Part shown: in pieces, positions 1 to 7,841 of the stretch
Layout: each line of letters begins with the position of its first letter
Position numbering within the stretch: position 1 is the stretch's first letter
Source: Roseburia_D sp964388945
Lineage (GTDB): Bacteria; Bacillota; Clostridia; Lachnospirales; Lachnospiraceae
Length of the DNA stretch: 18,878 nucleotides
Direction of reading: 5' to 3'
NCBI GenBank assembly: GCA_964388945.1
Contig: CAYMCM010000048.1
Span: 1-18,878 of the forward strand
The notes under the pieces: generated by a model
Told to the model about the DNA's origin: nothing
The model's database searches: none
The model's input: the letters and a program-made list of their open reading frames with translations, nothing else
Position numbers and translations under genes: made by a program

Positions 1-1
1 G

Positions 2-391
2 GGACTGCATTTCCAGAAGAATTTCCCTCAGGACAAACTTGTTCGCGTGGTACGCGGAGAAGTATTTGATGTTGCAGTGGATTTGAGACCGGGTTCTGCT
101 ACGTTTGGAAAATGGTACGGTGTGCTTTTAAATGAAGAAAATAAAAAACAGTTTTTCATTCCGAAAAATTTCGCACATGGTTTTGTAGTATTATCAGATG
201 TGGCGGAGTTTGCTTATAAATGTACCGATTTTTATCATCCGAACGATGAGGGCGGACTGATGTGGAATGATCCGGAGATTGGAGTAGAATGGCCGATGCC
301 GGAAGGAATGACAGAAAAAGACCTGATTCTGTCCGAAAAAGATAAGATTCATCCGGGATTCAGCGAATATGTAAAGAGTCAGAATAAATAG
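2..391 (+). CDS. rfbC: dTDP-4-dehydrorhamnose 3,5-epimerase, 5' end missing
   Basis: This is the C-terminal part of the RmlC/RfbC epimerase, which converts dTDP-4-keto-6-deoxy-glucose to dTDP-4-keto-L-rhamnose in the third-last to last steps of dTDP-L-rhamnose synthesis in the cytosol. The reading frame is open from the first base, so the real start lies upstream; the internal GTG at 47 is not the start. The visible 129 residues begin with GLHFQ, holding the family's catalytic histidine (His63 in the Salmonella enzyme). They continue with KLVRV, GEVFDVAVDLR, FAHGF, the tyrosine of FAYKCTDFY and the LSEKD aspartate (Asp170 equivalent), so the active site appears intact. About 55 N-terminal residues are missing. 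Only 24 bases separate it from the exporter permease, so it probably shares its transcript and supplies rhamnose for the RgpF-dependent glycan. The family assignment is secure. Confidence 0.95.
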   Translation, partial: GLHFQKNFPQDKLVRVVRGEVFDVAVDLRPGSATFGKWYGVLLNEENKKQFFIPKNFAHGFVVLSDVAEFAYKCTDFYHPNDEGGLMWNDPEIGVEWPMPEGMTEKDLILSEKDKIHPGFSEYVKSQNK

Positions 392-415
392 TTTTTAGCC
401 GATAGGAGTTATACA

Positions 416-1831
416 ATGTCTAAGAAAAAGAAAATTCTGGCGCTTCTGCTGGCTGTATTTATAATCGCAGTTAACTTTATTGTGATCGTGGTTCCTTCTA
501 AAAAAGAAAGTGAGATGGTCACAGTAGAGATTACGCTGAAATCAGAAGAACAGAATGAATTTCAGGTGTTTTATCTGACACCAGATCAGAAAATGTCAAA
601 AGATTTTAATGAAGGTCAAAGCCAGAAGGTATGGTATGACAAGAGTGGGGAGAAAGAAACCTTTGCTTTTTCGATACCGAGAAACATTGCTTATTTCCGG
701 TTGGATTTTGGAAATATTACGGCAGATACCGAAGTGGAGAGCGTGGTATTTCGTTACGGACTTAAGAAGATAAAAATGAGCGGGCAGGAATTGCTTAATA
801 CTAAAGAAGAGCATTCTGTAAAGCTTAAAGCAGCAGGACAGAATGGAATTTTGGTGGAAGCAGGCAAAAAAGACCCTTATATAGCATGGGATGTCCGTGA
901 ACTTGGAATTGAGACTTATGCACAGAAATCGGATAATATCCAGTTTTATGGATTTAAGGTGATACTGCTTTTGGTGATTGACCTTGGATATCTGCTTGTG
1001 ATGACGCACTTTGAGCGAATGGTCAGCCTTCCGAAAGAACTGATCCAGAATCGTAAGTTAATCGCGAATTTGGCAAAGAATGATTTTAAGACAAAGTTTG
1101 CGGGGTCTTTTTTTGGAACATTCTGGGCATTTGTACAGCCGATCATTACCGTATTGGTGTATTGGTTCGTATTTGAAAAAGGCTTAAAAGCAGGAGGCCA
1201 GCTGACAGCAGCAGGGATTCAGGTTCCTTTTGTATTGTGGTTGATTGCAGGTATGGTGCCGTGGTTTTTCTTTTCTGATGCATTGGGAAGCGGCACAAAT
1301 GCTATGATGGAGTATAGTTATCTGGTAAAAAAAGTTGTATTTAAGATCAGTATACTTCCAATCGTGAAAGTTATATCAGCATTGTTCGTGCATCTCTTCT
1401 TTATTGCATTTACGATCTTATTGTATGCGGCGTACAGCTATTATCCGGATTTATATACACTACAGATCGTATATTACTCCTTTGCCCTGTTGATCTTTAC
1501 GTTGGCGCTGGTGTATGGAACTTGTGCGATTGTAATCTTTTTCAAGGATCTGACACAGATCATCAATATTATTTTGCAGGTTGGAGTGTGGATTACACCA
1601 ATTATGTGGAACATTGATACAATGAATCTGTCTCCGATACTGATTGCAATCTTTAAGCTCAACCCGTTATATTATATTGTTGCGGGCTATCGGGATGCGT
1701 TGATAAATAAAGTATGGTTTTTTGAACATCCGGGACTTACGCTGTATTTCTGGATAGTGACGTTGCTTTTGCTTATACTCGGAACATCGATTTTCAAGCG
1801 GTTGCGCGTACATTTTGCGGACGTATTATAG
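416..1831 (+). CDS. wzm: Wzm/TagG-type polysaccharide ABC exporter permease with N-terminal extracytoplasmic domain
   Basis: This is the membrane subunit of an ABC-2 type exporter that moves lipid-linked polysaccharide across the cytoplasmic membrane, paired with the ATPase directly downstream. The C-terminal part (about residues 200-471) is a standard TagG/Wzm/RgpC permease: an amphipathic entry segment (KELIQNRKLIANLAKNDFK), then about six membrane segments near 235-255, 268-286, 311-340, 352-375, 383-398 and 441-460, with WAFVQPI and LNPLYYIVAGYRD motifs typical of the family. The oddity is the N-terminus. A membrane anchor at residues 7-27 is followed by about 150 soluble, beta-looking residues (29-177) and a second membrane segment at 179-197. 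Family members are usually around 260-280 residues; this one has 471. The extra domain contains YFRLDFG and DPYI motifs that recur in two other proteins here. AGGAG at 404-408 supports the ATG start. Confidence 0.92.
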   Translation: MSKKKKILALLLAVFIIAVNFIVIVVPSKKESEMVTVEITLKSEEQNEFQVFYLTPDQKMSKDFNEGQSQKVWYDKSGEKETFAFSIPRNIAYFRLDFGNITADTEVESVVFRYGLKKIKMSGQELLNTKEEHSVKLKAAGQNGILVEAGKKDPYIAWDVRELGIETYAQKSDNIQFYGFKVILLLVIDLGYLLVMTHFERMVSLPKELIQNRKLIANLAKNDFKTKFAGSFFGTFWAFVQPIITVLVYWFVFEKGLKAGGQLTAAGIQVPFVLWLIAGMVPWFFFSDALGSGTNAMMEYSYLVKKVVFKISILPIVKVISALFVHLFFIAFTILLYAAYSYYPDLYTLQIVYYSFALLIFTLALVYGTCAIVIFFKDLTQIINIILQVGVWITPIMWNIDTMNLSPILIAIFKLNPLYYIVAGYRDALINKVWFFEHPGLTLYFWIVTLLLLILGTSIFKRLRVHFADVL

Positions 1832-1848
1832 AAAGGGCTACGAAAACT

Positions 1849-3120
1849 ATGAGCGATATTGCAATAAAAGTAAATCATGTGAGTAAGATTTACAGACTTT
1901 ACGATAAGCCGATGGATCGCCTGAAAGAATCCCTTGGTTTTACAAAACAAAAAAAATATAAAGAGCATTATGCATTAAAAGATGTTTCCTTTGATGTACA
2001 TAGAGGGGAAACGGTGGGAATTATCGGAACAAACGGTTCCGGTAAATCCACAATCTTAAAGATTATTACCGGTGTTTTGAATCCGACTCTGGGCAATGTT
2101 GATATTAATGGAAGAATTTCAGCACTGCTAGAACTTGGTGCTGGCTTCAATCAGGAGTATACTGGTATACAGAATGTTTACTTGAATGGTACGATGATGG
2201 GATTTACCAGAGAAGAGATTGATGCAAAGCTTCAGGACATTCTGGATTTCGCAGATATTGGTGATTTCGTGAACCAGCCGGTAAAAACGTATTCAAGTGG
2301 TATGTTTGTTCGTCTTGCGTTTGCGGTTGCAATCAATATCGATCCGGAGATACTGATTGTCGATGAGGCACTGTCAGTTGGAGATGTATTCTTTCAGGCA
2401 AAATGCTATCATAAATTTGAAGAATTTAAGGAAATGGGAAAGACCATTCTTTTTGTCAGCCATGATCTTGGCAGTATTGGAAAATACTGTGACAGGGTAG
2501 TCCTTTTAAATAAAGGTGACAAGATGGCTGAGGGTTCACCAAAGGATATGATCGATCTATATAAAAAGGTACTGGTTAATCACTTTGATGGAAAAGACGA
2601 GAAAAACACACAAGAGGAGCTGCATAAAGAATCGCCTAAGCAGGAAGGTGAATGGAAAAATTATCTCATGCAGAATCCGAATGTTAGTGATTATGGCGAG
2701 AAAAAAGCGGAAATTATTGATTATGCCATTGTTGACAATCGCGGGTTGATCACGAATAATATTCAGAAGGGTACAAACTTTACCGTACGCATGAAAGTAC
2801 GATTCCATGAGAACATAGAGGAGCCGATTTTCGCATTTACGATTAAGGATCTTCAGGGAACGGATGTTACGGGAACGAACACTATGTATGAAAAGATTAG
2901 TTTTGGAACCGTGAAGCAGGGAGAAGAAAAAACAATTTCCTTTAATCAGGATATGAACCTTCAGGGTAAGAATTACCTCTTGTCACTTGGATGTGTTGGT
3001 TTCCGGGAAAATGAATTTGCGGTATATCACAGATTATATGACGTCTGCAATATCAATGTCATATCCGATAAGAATACGGTAGGTTTTTACGATATGAATT
3101 CACGGGTTACAGTGGAGTAA
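1849..3120 (+). CDS. wzt: Polysaccharide ABC exporter ATP-binding protein with C-terminal glycan-binding domain
   Basis: This is the nucleotide-binding subunit of the Wzm/Wzt exporter and powers extrusion of the finished glycan from the cytosolic face. Residues 1-245 form the ABC domain: Walker A GTNGSGKST (60-68), signature YSSGM (148-152), Walker B ILIVDEA (168-174) and the H-loop histidine in FVSHD (202-206). A charged linker (about 245-278) leads to a 140-residue beta-rich C-terminal domain (280-423) of the Wzt-C type. In E. coli O9a this domain recognises the modified non-reducing end of the O-polysaccharide before export. It lies 17 bases after the permease with GAAAGGG at 1831-1837 upstream of its ATG. 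Its presence suggests that export depends on a terminal modification, which fits the methyltransferase and kinase-like genes that follow. A transcription terminator begins at its stop codon. Confidence 0.94.
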   Translation: MSDIAIKVNHVSKIYRLYDKPMDRLKESLGFTKQKKYKEHYALKDVSFDVHRGETVGIIGTNGSGKSTILKIITGVLNPTLGNVDINGRISALLELGAGFNQEYTGIQNVYLNGTMMGFTREEIDAKLQDILDFADIGDFVNQPVKTYSSGMFVRLAFAVAINIDPEILIVDEALSVGDVFFQAKCYHKFEEFKEMGKTILFVSHDLGSIGKYCDRVVLLNKGDKMAEGSPKDMIDLYKKVLVNHFDGKDEKNTQEELHKESPKQEGEWKNYLMQNPNVSDYGEKKAEIIDYAIVDNRGLITNNIQKGTNFTVRMKVRFHENIEEPIFAFTIKDLQGTDVTGTNTMYEKISFGTVKQGEEKTISFNQDMNLQGKNYLLSLGCVGFRENEFAVYHRLYDVCNINVISDKNTVGFYDMNSRVTVE

Positions 3121-3145
3121 GGGCTTATGCAGATAAGCCCTTTTT
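3120..3145 (+). terminator. Intrinsic terminator-like hairpin at the wzt stop codon
   Basis: The last base of the wzt stop codon begins a perfect 9-base stem (AGGGCTTAT pairing with ATAAGCCCT) with the loop GCAG, followed by a run of T from 3141 to 3145. This is a classical rho-independent terminator shape. The next gene starts only 38 bases later on the same strand with no convincing promoter between, so it may act as a partial terminator that makes exporter transcript more abundant than the downstream genes. That role is inferred. Confidence 0.75.
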
Positions 3146-3182
3146 CTGATATATTAAAGCAGGACAGAAAGGATATCATAAG

Positions 3183-4103
3183 ATGATGGAAGAAAAAATT
3201 GGAAAAGTCACACTGGATTATTCCTGTTATCCAGGAGAAGACCTGTATCTGGACGGAGCAGAAGCGGAACTGCTTTCTATTGTAAAAAATAATTCGAAAG
3301 AAAAATATAATGAGATAATCGTACAGAAAAATTCATGGCCGATTCTTTACCACCTTTCGGATATCCGTGGCAATATTGTGGAATGGCTGCCGATTTCAAA
3401 AGAAGATATGGTACTTGAAATAGGAGCTGGCTGCGGTGCAATCACGGGAACACTGGCAGCAAAGGCAAAACGCGTGGACTGTATAGAACTTTCTAAGAGT
3501 AGAAGTTTAGTTAATGCATGGCGGAATAAAGATTGTGATAACATTACGGTCAAGCTTGGAAATTTTGAAACAGTGGAGCAAAAACTTGAAGAGAAATATG
3601 ATTATATCACATTGATCGGTGTTTTTGAATATGCGGCGAATTATATTAAAGGAGAACAGCCATATCATAATTTCTTAAATATAATTAAGAAGCATTTAAA
3701 ACCGAAGGGAAAAATCATTATTGCAATAGAAAATAAATATGGACTGAAATACTGGGCAGGATGCAAGGAAGATCATACAGCAACGTGGTTTTCAGGACTT
3801 GAGGGATATGTTAGCGTAGAAAATGTGCGGACCTTTTCCAAGCCGGAATTAAAGCAGATTGCAGCAGACTGCGGATTTGCAGAGCCGGAGTTTTATTATC
3901 CGTATCCGGATTACAAGCTGCCGCTTTCCATTTATTCCGATGAGTATCTTCCGAAGCCGGGAGAATTGAATAATAATTTCCGTAACTTTGATAACGAACG
4001 CATGGTACTTTTTGACGAGAGCAGAGTATTTGATACAATTATAAAAGATGGTATGTTTGATTTATATTCAAATTCTTATCTGCTGATATTGGAGGAGGCA
4101 TAA
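3183..4103 (+). CDS. SAM-dependent class I methyltransferase, putative glycan-end modifying
   Basis: This 306-residue protein has a Rossmann-type methyltransferase core. The SAM-binding motif I is VLEIGAGCGAITG (77-89), the acidic end of strand 2 is in DCIELS (99-104), and the post-motif LIGVFEYA (144-151) and KGKIIIAIENKYG (175-187) follow the usual strand order. The C-terminal segment with EDHTATWFSGLEGY and FYYPYPDYKLP is a pattern I associate with methyltransferases of exopolysaccharide clusters. The substrate is not visible. The next gene encodes a kinase-fold coiled-coil protein and starts immediately after this stop codon, and the exporter carries a glycan-end-binding domain, so methylation of a sugar or of a phosphorylated chain end is the best inference. 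AAAGGA at 3168-3173 favours ATG 3183 over the adjacent ATG at 3186. It is the first gene after the terminator. Confidence 0.85.
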   Translation: MMEEKIGKVTLDYSCYPGEDLYLDGAEAELLSIVKNNSKEKYNEIIVQKNSWPILYHLSDIRGNIVEWLPISKEDMVLEIGAGCGAITGTLAAKAKRVDCIELSKSRSLVNAWRNKDCDNITVKLGNFETVEQKLEEKYDYITLIGVFEYAANYIKGEQPYHNFLNIIKKHLKPKGKIIIAIENKYGLKYWAGCKEDHTATWFSGLEGYVSVENVRTFSKPELKQIAADCGFAEPEFYYPYPDYKLPLSIYSDEYLPKPGELNNNFRNFDNERMVLFDESRVFDTIIKDGMFDLYSNSYLLILEEA

Positions 4104-5579
4104 ATGGACAAGATTGTTTATACAAAATATTCCAATGATCGTAGTGCGGCCTTCAAGATCCGTACGGACATTGTAAAACGGGGAGACGGAACAATTTATG
4201 CGAGAAAGACTGGGCTTACACCGGAGAGTGTGACACATATTGAGGCAATGTATGAAAATTATCTGGCACTTTCGGAGCAGTTTGAGGGAAGCGTCTTAAG
4301 TGTCAATCACTGTGAGAAGGAAGAAAAAAATGCACTTGCCTTTGAATTTGTTGAAGGACATACTCTGGAGCAGGAATTGGATACGCTTCTGGAAGAGGAA
4401 AAATATGATGCGTTTTTAGATTGTCTTAGAAAATTTCTTTCTGTAGTGCGTGAAGCAGCTACTGAAGATTTTGAAAATACAGACGTATTTGTGGAAATGT
4501 TTGGCAACGAGTTTGACTTTATTGGCAGAAAGTGCATGAAGGTAAGTGATGTGGATCTGATTTTTCAAAATCTGGTTATACGGAATGGAAAATGGGAAAT
4601 CCTCGACTATGAATGGAGTTATGCGGTTCCAATTCCAGTGAACTTTATTATTTACCGTGCACTGCATTACTATGAAGCAGGGCAGCGTCATGAAAAATTA
4701 AAGCAGGTATGCAATATTTTTCGTTTTTGTGGTATTCGTCAGGATGAGTGTAAAGTATATGAAAAAATGGAGGAGTATTTCCAGTCCTATTTAACTAAGG
4801 GAAATGTTCCACTCTGGAAAATATACGGAAACTTAAAGGGAGAACTGTATTTTCCGCAGGGCATAATCGCGGCGGGAAAAGATGAAGACGAAAAGCGTCA
4901 GGTACGTGTCGTGAAAATGTATGAGAATCCAACAAGAAATACAGATACAGAGATACATGCAGTGCCAGATGAAAACGGAAGGATCGTTGTGGAAATCCCA
5001 ATAGAAGAAGATATTACCATGTTGGCATTTTATCCCGCAAAGCGATGTTGTGCAGTTACATTGTACGAAACAGATACTTATGGTCTATGTGCAGGAAGAG
5101 CACCACATTTTCATAATGGATTTTCGCTGGATGAAAAAAATATTTACTTTACAGTGGATGAACCGCAGATTATTTTTTCACAGGATTGGAAGGGAATATC
5201 TATGTTGCATTTAGAACTTTCGGTTTCCTTCCCACATAAGGCTTCACTGATTGCTGCGGCAGACAATATTGCAGAGGCAAATAGACAACATGTGGAACTT
5301 TTAAAATGCATGGAGAACAACAATAGACAGGATGCGGACATACATCAGCTCAAAGCACGCGCGGACGAACTCCAGATACAAAATGATCACCTGATACGAC
5401 AGGCGGCAGTGCAGAATGTCCAGTATCAGAGTCTGCAGAGTGATTTCCAGACTTTGCAGGGGGATTATCAGAATTTGGCGGCAGACTATAACCATGTAAT
5501 GACTTCTCGGAGTTATCGTTGTATGAAGCCATTTCAGAAGATAACCGGTGTACTTCGCAAAATAAGGAGCAAGATATGA
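4104..5579 (+). CDS. Kinase-fold protein with beta domain and C-terminal coiled coil (putative chain-terminator/ruler component)
   Basis: This 491-residue protein has three visible parts. Residues 1-250 look like a small-molecule-kinase (APH-like) fold: a candidate beta-3 lysine in IYARKTGLTP (Lys35), an alpha-C glutamate region HIEAMYENY, a hinge FEFVEGHTLEQEL (80-92), a D-x4-N catalytic loop DLIFQN (151-156) and ILDYEW (166-171) in place of DFG. Whether it is active is uncertain. Residues 265-380 are beta-rich and carry the LAFYP, HNG and EPQI motifs shared with the RgpF C-terminus. Residues about 388-467 are a Q/N/L-rich coiled coil ending in three near-identical heptads, followed by a basic tail, SRSYRCMKPFQKI, of a type common at the ends of glycan-assembly proteins and perhaps membrane-associating. 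It starts directly at the methyltransferase stop codon (GGAGGAGG at 4091-4098), implying coupled translation. A split WbdD-like role is proposed. Confidence 0.72.
   Translation: MDKIVYTKYSNDRSAAFKIRTDIVKRGDGTIYARKTGLTPESVTHIEAMYENYLALSEQFEGSVLSVNHCEKEEKNALAFEFVEGHTLEQELDTLLEEEKYDAFLDCLRKFLSVVREAATEDFENTDVFVEMFGNEFDFIGRKCMKVSDVDLIFQNLVIRNGKWEILDYEWSYAVPIPVNFIIYRALHYYEAGQRHEKLKQVCNIFRFCGIRQDECKVYEKMEEYFQSYLTKGNVPLWKIYGNLKGELYFPQGIIAAGKDEDEKRQVRVVKMYENPTRNTDTEIHAVPDENGRIVVEIPIEEDITMLAFYPAKRCCAVTLYETDTYGLCAGRAPHFHNGFSLDEKNIYFTVDEPQIIFSQDWKGISMLHLELSVSFPHKASLIAAADNIAEANRQHVELLKCMENNNRQDADIHQLKARADELQIQNDHLIRQAAVQNVQYQSLQSDFQTLQGDYQNLAADYNHVMTSRSYRCMKPFQKITGVLRKIRSKI
5424..5486 (+). repeat. Three tandem 21-base repeats encoding coiled-coil heptads
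   Basis: Three consecutive 21-base units at 5424-5444, 5445-5465 and 5466-5486 encode YQSLQSD, FQTLQGD and YQNLAAD, followed by another aromatic residue. The pattern is [Y/F]-Q-x-L-x-x-D. The units are imperfect at the DNA level but keep exact heptad length, so they look like duplicated coiled-coil turns inside the kinase-like protein. Confidence 0.8.
5564..5569 (+). promoter_or_regulatory. Ribosome binding site setting the rgpF-like start
   Basis: AAGGAG lies six bases before ATG 5576 and inside the end of the preceding gene. No comparable site precedes the further upstream in-frame ATG at 5519, so 5576 is taken as the start. Confidence 0.8.
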
Positions 5580-7813
5580 GATTAGACAGGCAGAATACAA
5601 ATAGACTGGTCATCTATTTTATTTATGACCGGGACGGACATGTAGATGATTACATTTTATATATGCTGAAAGATCTTGAGAAAAATGCAGAAGATCTTTT
5701 TATTGTTGTAAATGGCACATTACAAGAAGAAAGTAAAAATAAGCTCCTGTATTATACAGATCAGATTCTTGAACGTGAAAACAAGGGCTTTGATGTGTGG
5801 GCGTATAAGGAGGCAATGGAAACTATCGGATGGGATAAGCTTGTGACCTATTCAGAAGTGGTGCTTATGAATTATACGATTATGGGACCGATCTATCCAC
5901 TGAAGGAAATGTTTGATACGATGGCAGACCGTGACGTAGATTTCTGGGGTGTGACTAAATTCCATCAGACTGACTTTGATCCGTTTGGCACTGTGCCGTA
6001 TGGATATATCCCAGATCATATCCAGACACATTTTCTGGTATTCCGCCAGAGCCTTCTGACATCGCGGGAACTTAAAGATTACTGGGATAATATGCCGATG
6101 ATTGTGAGTTATCAGGATTCGGTCGGAAGACATGAGGCAAGCTTTACCAAGCGGTTTGCAGATTATGGTTACAAATGGGATGTCTATGTAGATTCCGAGG
6201 AATACCGAACATTGACATATCAGCCAATTATCCATGCAGCAAAACAGATGATAGAGAAGAAGCGTTGTCCGTTTTTTAAGCGTCGCTCTTTTATGCAGGA
6301 GTATAGCGTTGTGCTGAATGAGTCCTGCGGTGAGAGTGCATATGAGCTTTTGCAGTATCTGGAAAAGCATACAGATTATGATATGAATCTGTTTTGGGAT
6401 AATATATTGCGTCTGGAAAATCAGGCAGACCTGAAGAAAAACATGCAGGCTAATTTCGTTCTGTCTGATGTGCATAGCTTTGCAGGGGAAGCGGCAAAGA
6501 AAAAGAAGGTTGCATTGATTATGCACATGTATTTTCCAGATTTGATTGAGGAATGCCTTTCCTATGCGCAGTCCATGCCAACGTGGGCAGACATCTATAT
6601 CACAACACGCAGCGAGGAGATGAAGGCACGCATAGAACAGCGTTTTGCAGCGTTGGATTGTCAGAAACTTGATGTGCGGGTCGTACCGAACTGTGGCAGG
6701 GATGTCGGACCATTTCTTGTAGAGTTTAAAGATTATCTGATGGATTATGATTATATCTGCCATACGCATGATAAGAAAGTTGGTCAGCTCAAACCTGGTT
6801 CGATCGGAGCGGGCTTTTCCTATCACTGTTTTGAGAATATTCTGCGTTCCAGAGCATTTGTGGAAAACGTGATCCAGACCTTTGAGGAAAACGAGCGGCT
6901 CGGTATTTTGATGCCGCCACCGCCAAATCACGGTCCGTACTATATCACACTGGGGCTGGAATGGGGAATGAATTTCGGAGTTACCAAAAAGCTGGCGGAT
7001 GAACTGGGGCTGCATGTGAGTTTGAAGGAAAACAAGGAACCGATTGCTCCGCTTGGTTCTGCATTCTGGGCAAGACCGAAAGCGTTGAAGAAATTGTTCG
7101 ATCACAACTGGAGCTATGACGAATTTCCGAAAGAGCCGATAGAAGATGATGGAACCGTGCTTCACGCGATTGAGCGTATTTACAGTTATACCGCGCAGGA
7201 TGCCGGATATTATCCGGGATGGATATTCTCAAAACATGGTGCAGAAATGGAACTTACCAATCTGAATGATATGCTCCGTAGTCTGAATGAGGAGATATTC
7301 TTTCCGGGACAGGCGGCAGGATCACATCATGAAGTTGTGCTGAATCTTGACCGGCGTTTTTCCATGCTTCGCCGTAGAGAAGCGAATACAAATGAGTCAG
7401 CCGTGACACTTTACGTGGAACGTGCGGGACAGATGTTAAATGAACAAGATAAGATGATACAGAAAAATTTGTGGCAGGATGATGTCTATACTTATGTGTT
7501 TAAAGATATGGAAGCATTTGGATCTGTGACCAGACTACGGTTTGACCCGACAGATGCCATGGGGGTGGAGATCAAAGCATTTACACTGGTTACAGAGTCG
7601 GTGGATGGCGTAGAACACCGCTATGATATGGCTGAGATGACGCATAACGGTCTGCGCGCAGGTGATAGGATTGCATTTATCGGAAGTGATCCGCAGTTTT
7701 TGATTGACTTGCAGGAGACGGCAGTTTTAAAGAAAGTAACGGTTACAATGGATATTGAGTATAGTATTTCTCCGGCAACGGCAGAACTTATCCGACAGAA
7801 TTATAATGCGTGA
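5576..7813 (+). CDS. rgpF: Rhamnan synthesis protein F (RgpF family) with C-terminal beta domain
   Basis: This 745-residue protein matches the RgpF family, cytosolic proteins of rhamnan side-chain and backbone assembly (rhamnosyltransferase type in Streptococcus). The N-terminal half starts with LVIYFIYDRDGHVDDYILYML and holds ENKGFDVWAYKEA (68-80). A second, related half starts near residue 308 (KKVALIMHMYFPDLIEECL) and holds NCGRDVGPF near 372. Such paired N-x-G-x-D-V blocks suggest two glycosyltransferase-like halves. HTHDKK and the PPPPNHGPY loop are also family-like. About 150 residues after position 590 exceed the streptococcal length (near 580) and form a beta-looking domain with LRFDP, HNG and DPQF motifs, seen also in the preceding gene. 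The start codon overlaps the upstream stop as ATGA, indicating coupling. With rfbC upstream, L-rhamnose is the likely donor sugar. Confidence 0.9.
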   Translation: MRLDRQNTNRLVIYFIYDRDGHVDDYILYMLKDLEKNAEDLFIVVNGTLQEESKNKLLYYTDQILERENKGFDVWAYKEAMETIGWDKLVTYSEVVLMNYTIMGPIYPLKEMFDTMADRDVDFWGVTKFHQTDFDPFGTVPYGYIPDHIQTHFLVFRQSLLTSRELKDYWDNMPMIVSYQDSVGRHEASFTKRFADYGYKWDVYVDSEEYRTLTYQPIIHAAKQMIEKKRCPFFKRRSFMQEYSVVLNESCGESAYELLQYLEKHTDYDMNLFWDNILRLENQADLKKNMQANFVLSDVHSFAGEAAKKKKVALIMHMYFPDLIEECLSYAQSMPTWADIYITTRSEEMKARIEQRFAALDCQKLDVRVVPNCGRDVGPFLVEFKDYLMDYDYICHTHDKKVGQLKPGSIGAGFSYHCFENILRSRAFVENVIQTFEENERLGILMPPPPNHGPYYITLGLEWGMNFGVTKKLADELGLHVSLKENKEPIAPLGSAFWARPKALKKLFDHNWSYDEFPKEPIEDDGTVLHAIERIYSYTAQDAGYYPGWIFSKHGAEMELTNLNDMLRSLNEEIFFPGQAAGSHHEVVLNLDRRFSMLRRREANTNESAVTLYVERAGQMLNEQDKMIQKNLWQDDVYTYVFKDMEAFGSVTRLRFDPTDAMGVEIKAFTLVTESVDGVEHRYDMAEMTHNGLRAGDRIAFIGSDPQFLIDLQETAVLKKVTVTMDIEYSISPATAELIRQNYNA

Positions 7814-7841
7814 TCTGTAGGACAGAAAGGAACTAGTGGCT

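Noticed and set aside
3147..3155. TG-A-TATATT, possible extended -10 between wzt and the methyltransferase
   Set aside because: No -35-like hexamer at 16-18 bases upstream, and the position would overlap the terminator hairpin; too weak to call a promoter.
5852..7165. 437-codon open frame on the - strand
   Set aside because: It lies wholly within and antisense to the well-supported rgpF-family gene, has a cysteine/histidine/isoleucine-rich composition typical of antisense shadows, and has no family motifs.
3161..7831. Shared 13-base AGGACAGAAAGGA before the methyltransferase (3161-3173) and the acyltransferase (7819-7831)
   Set aside because: It contains the ribosome binding site in both cases and a 13-base match is expected by chance in a window this size.
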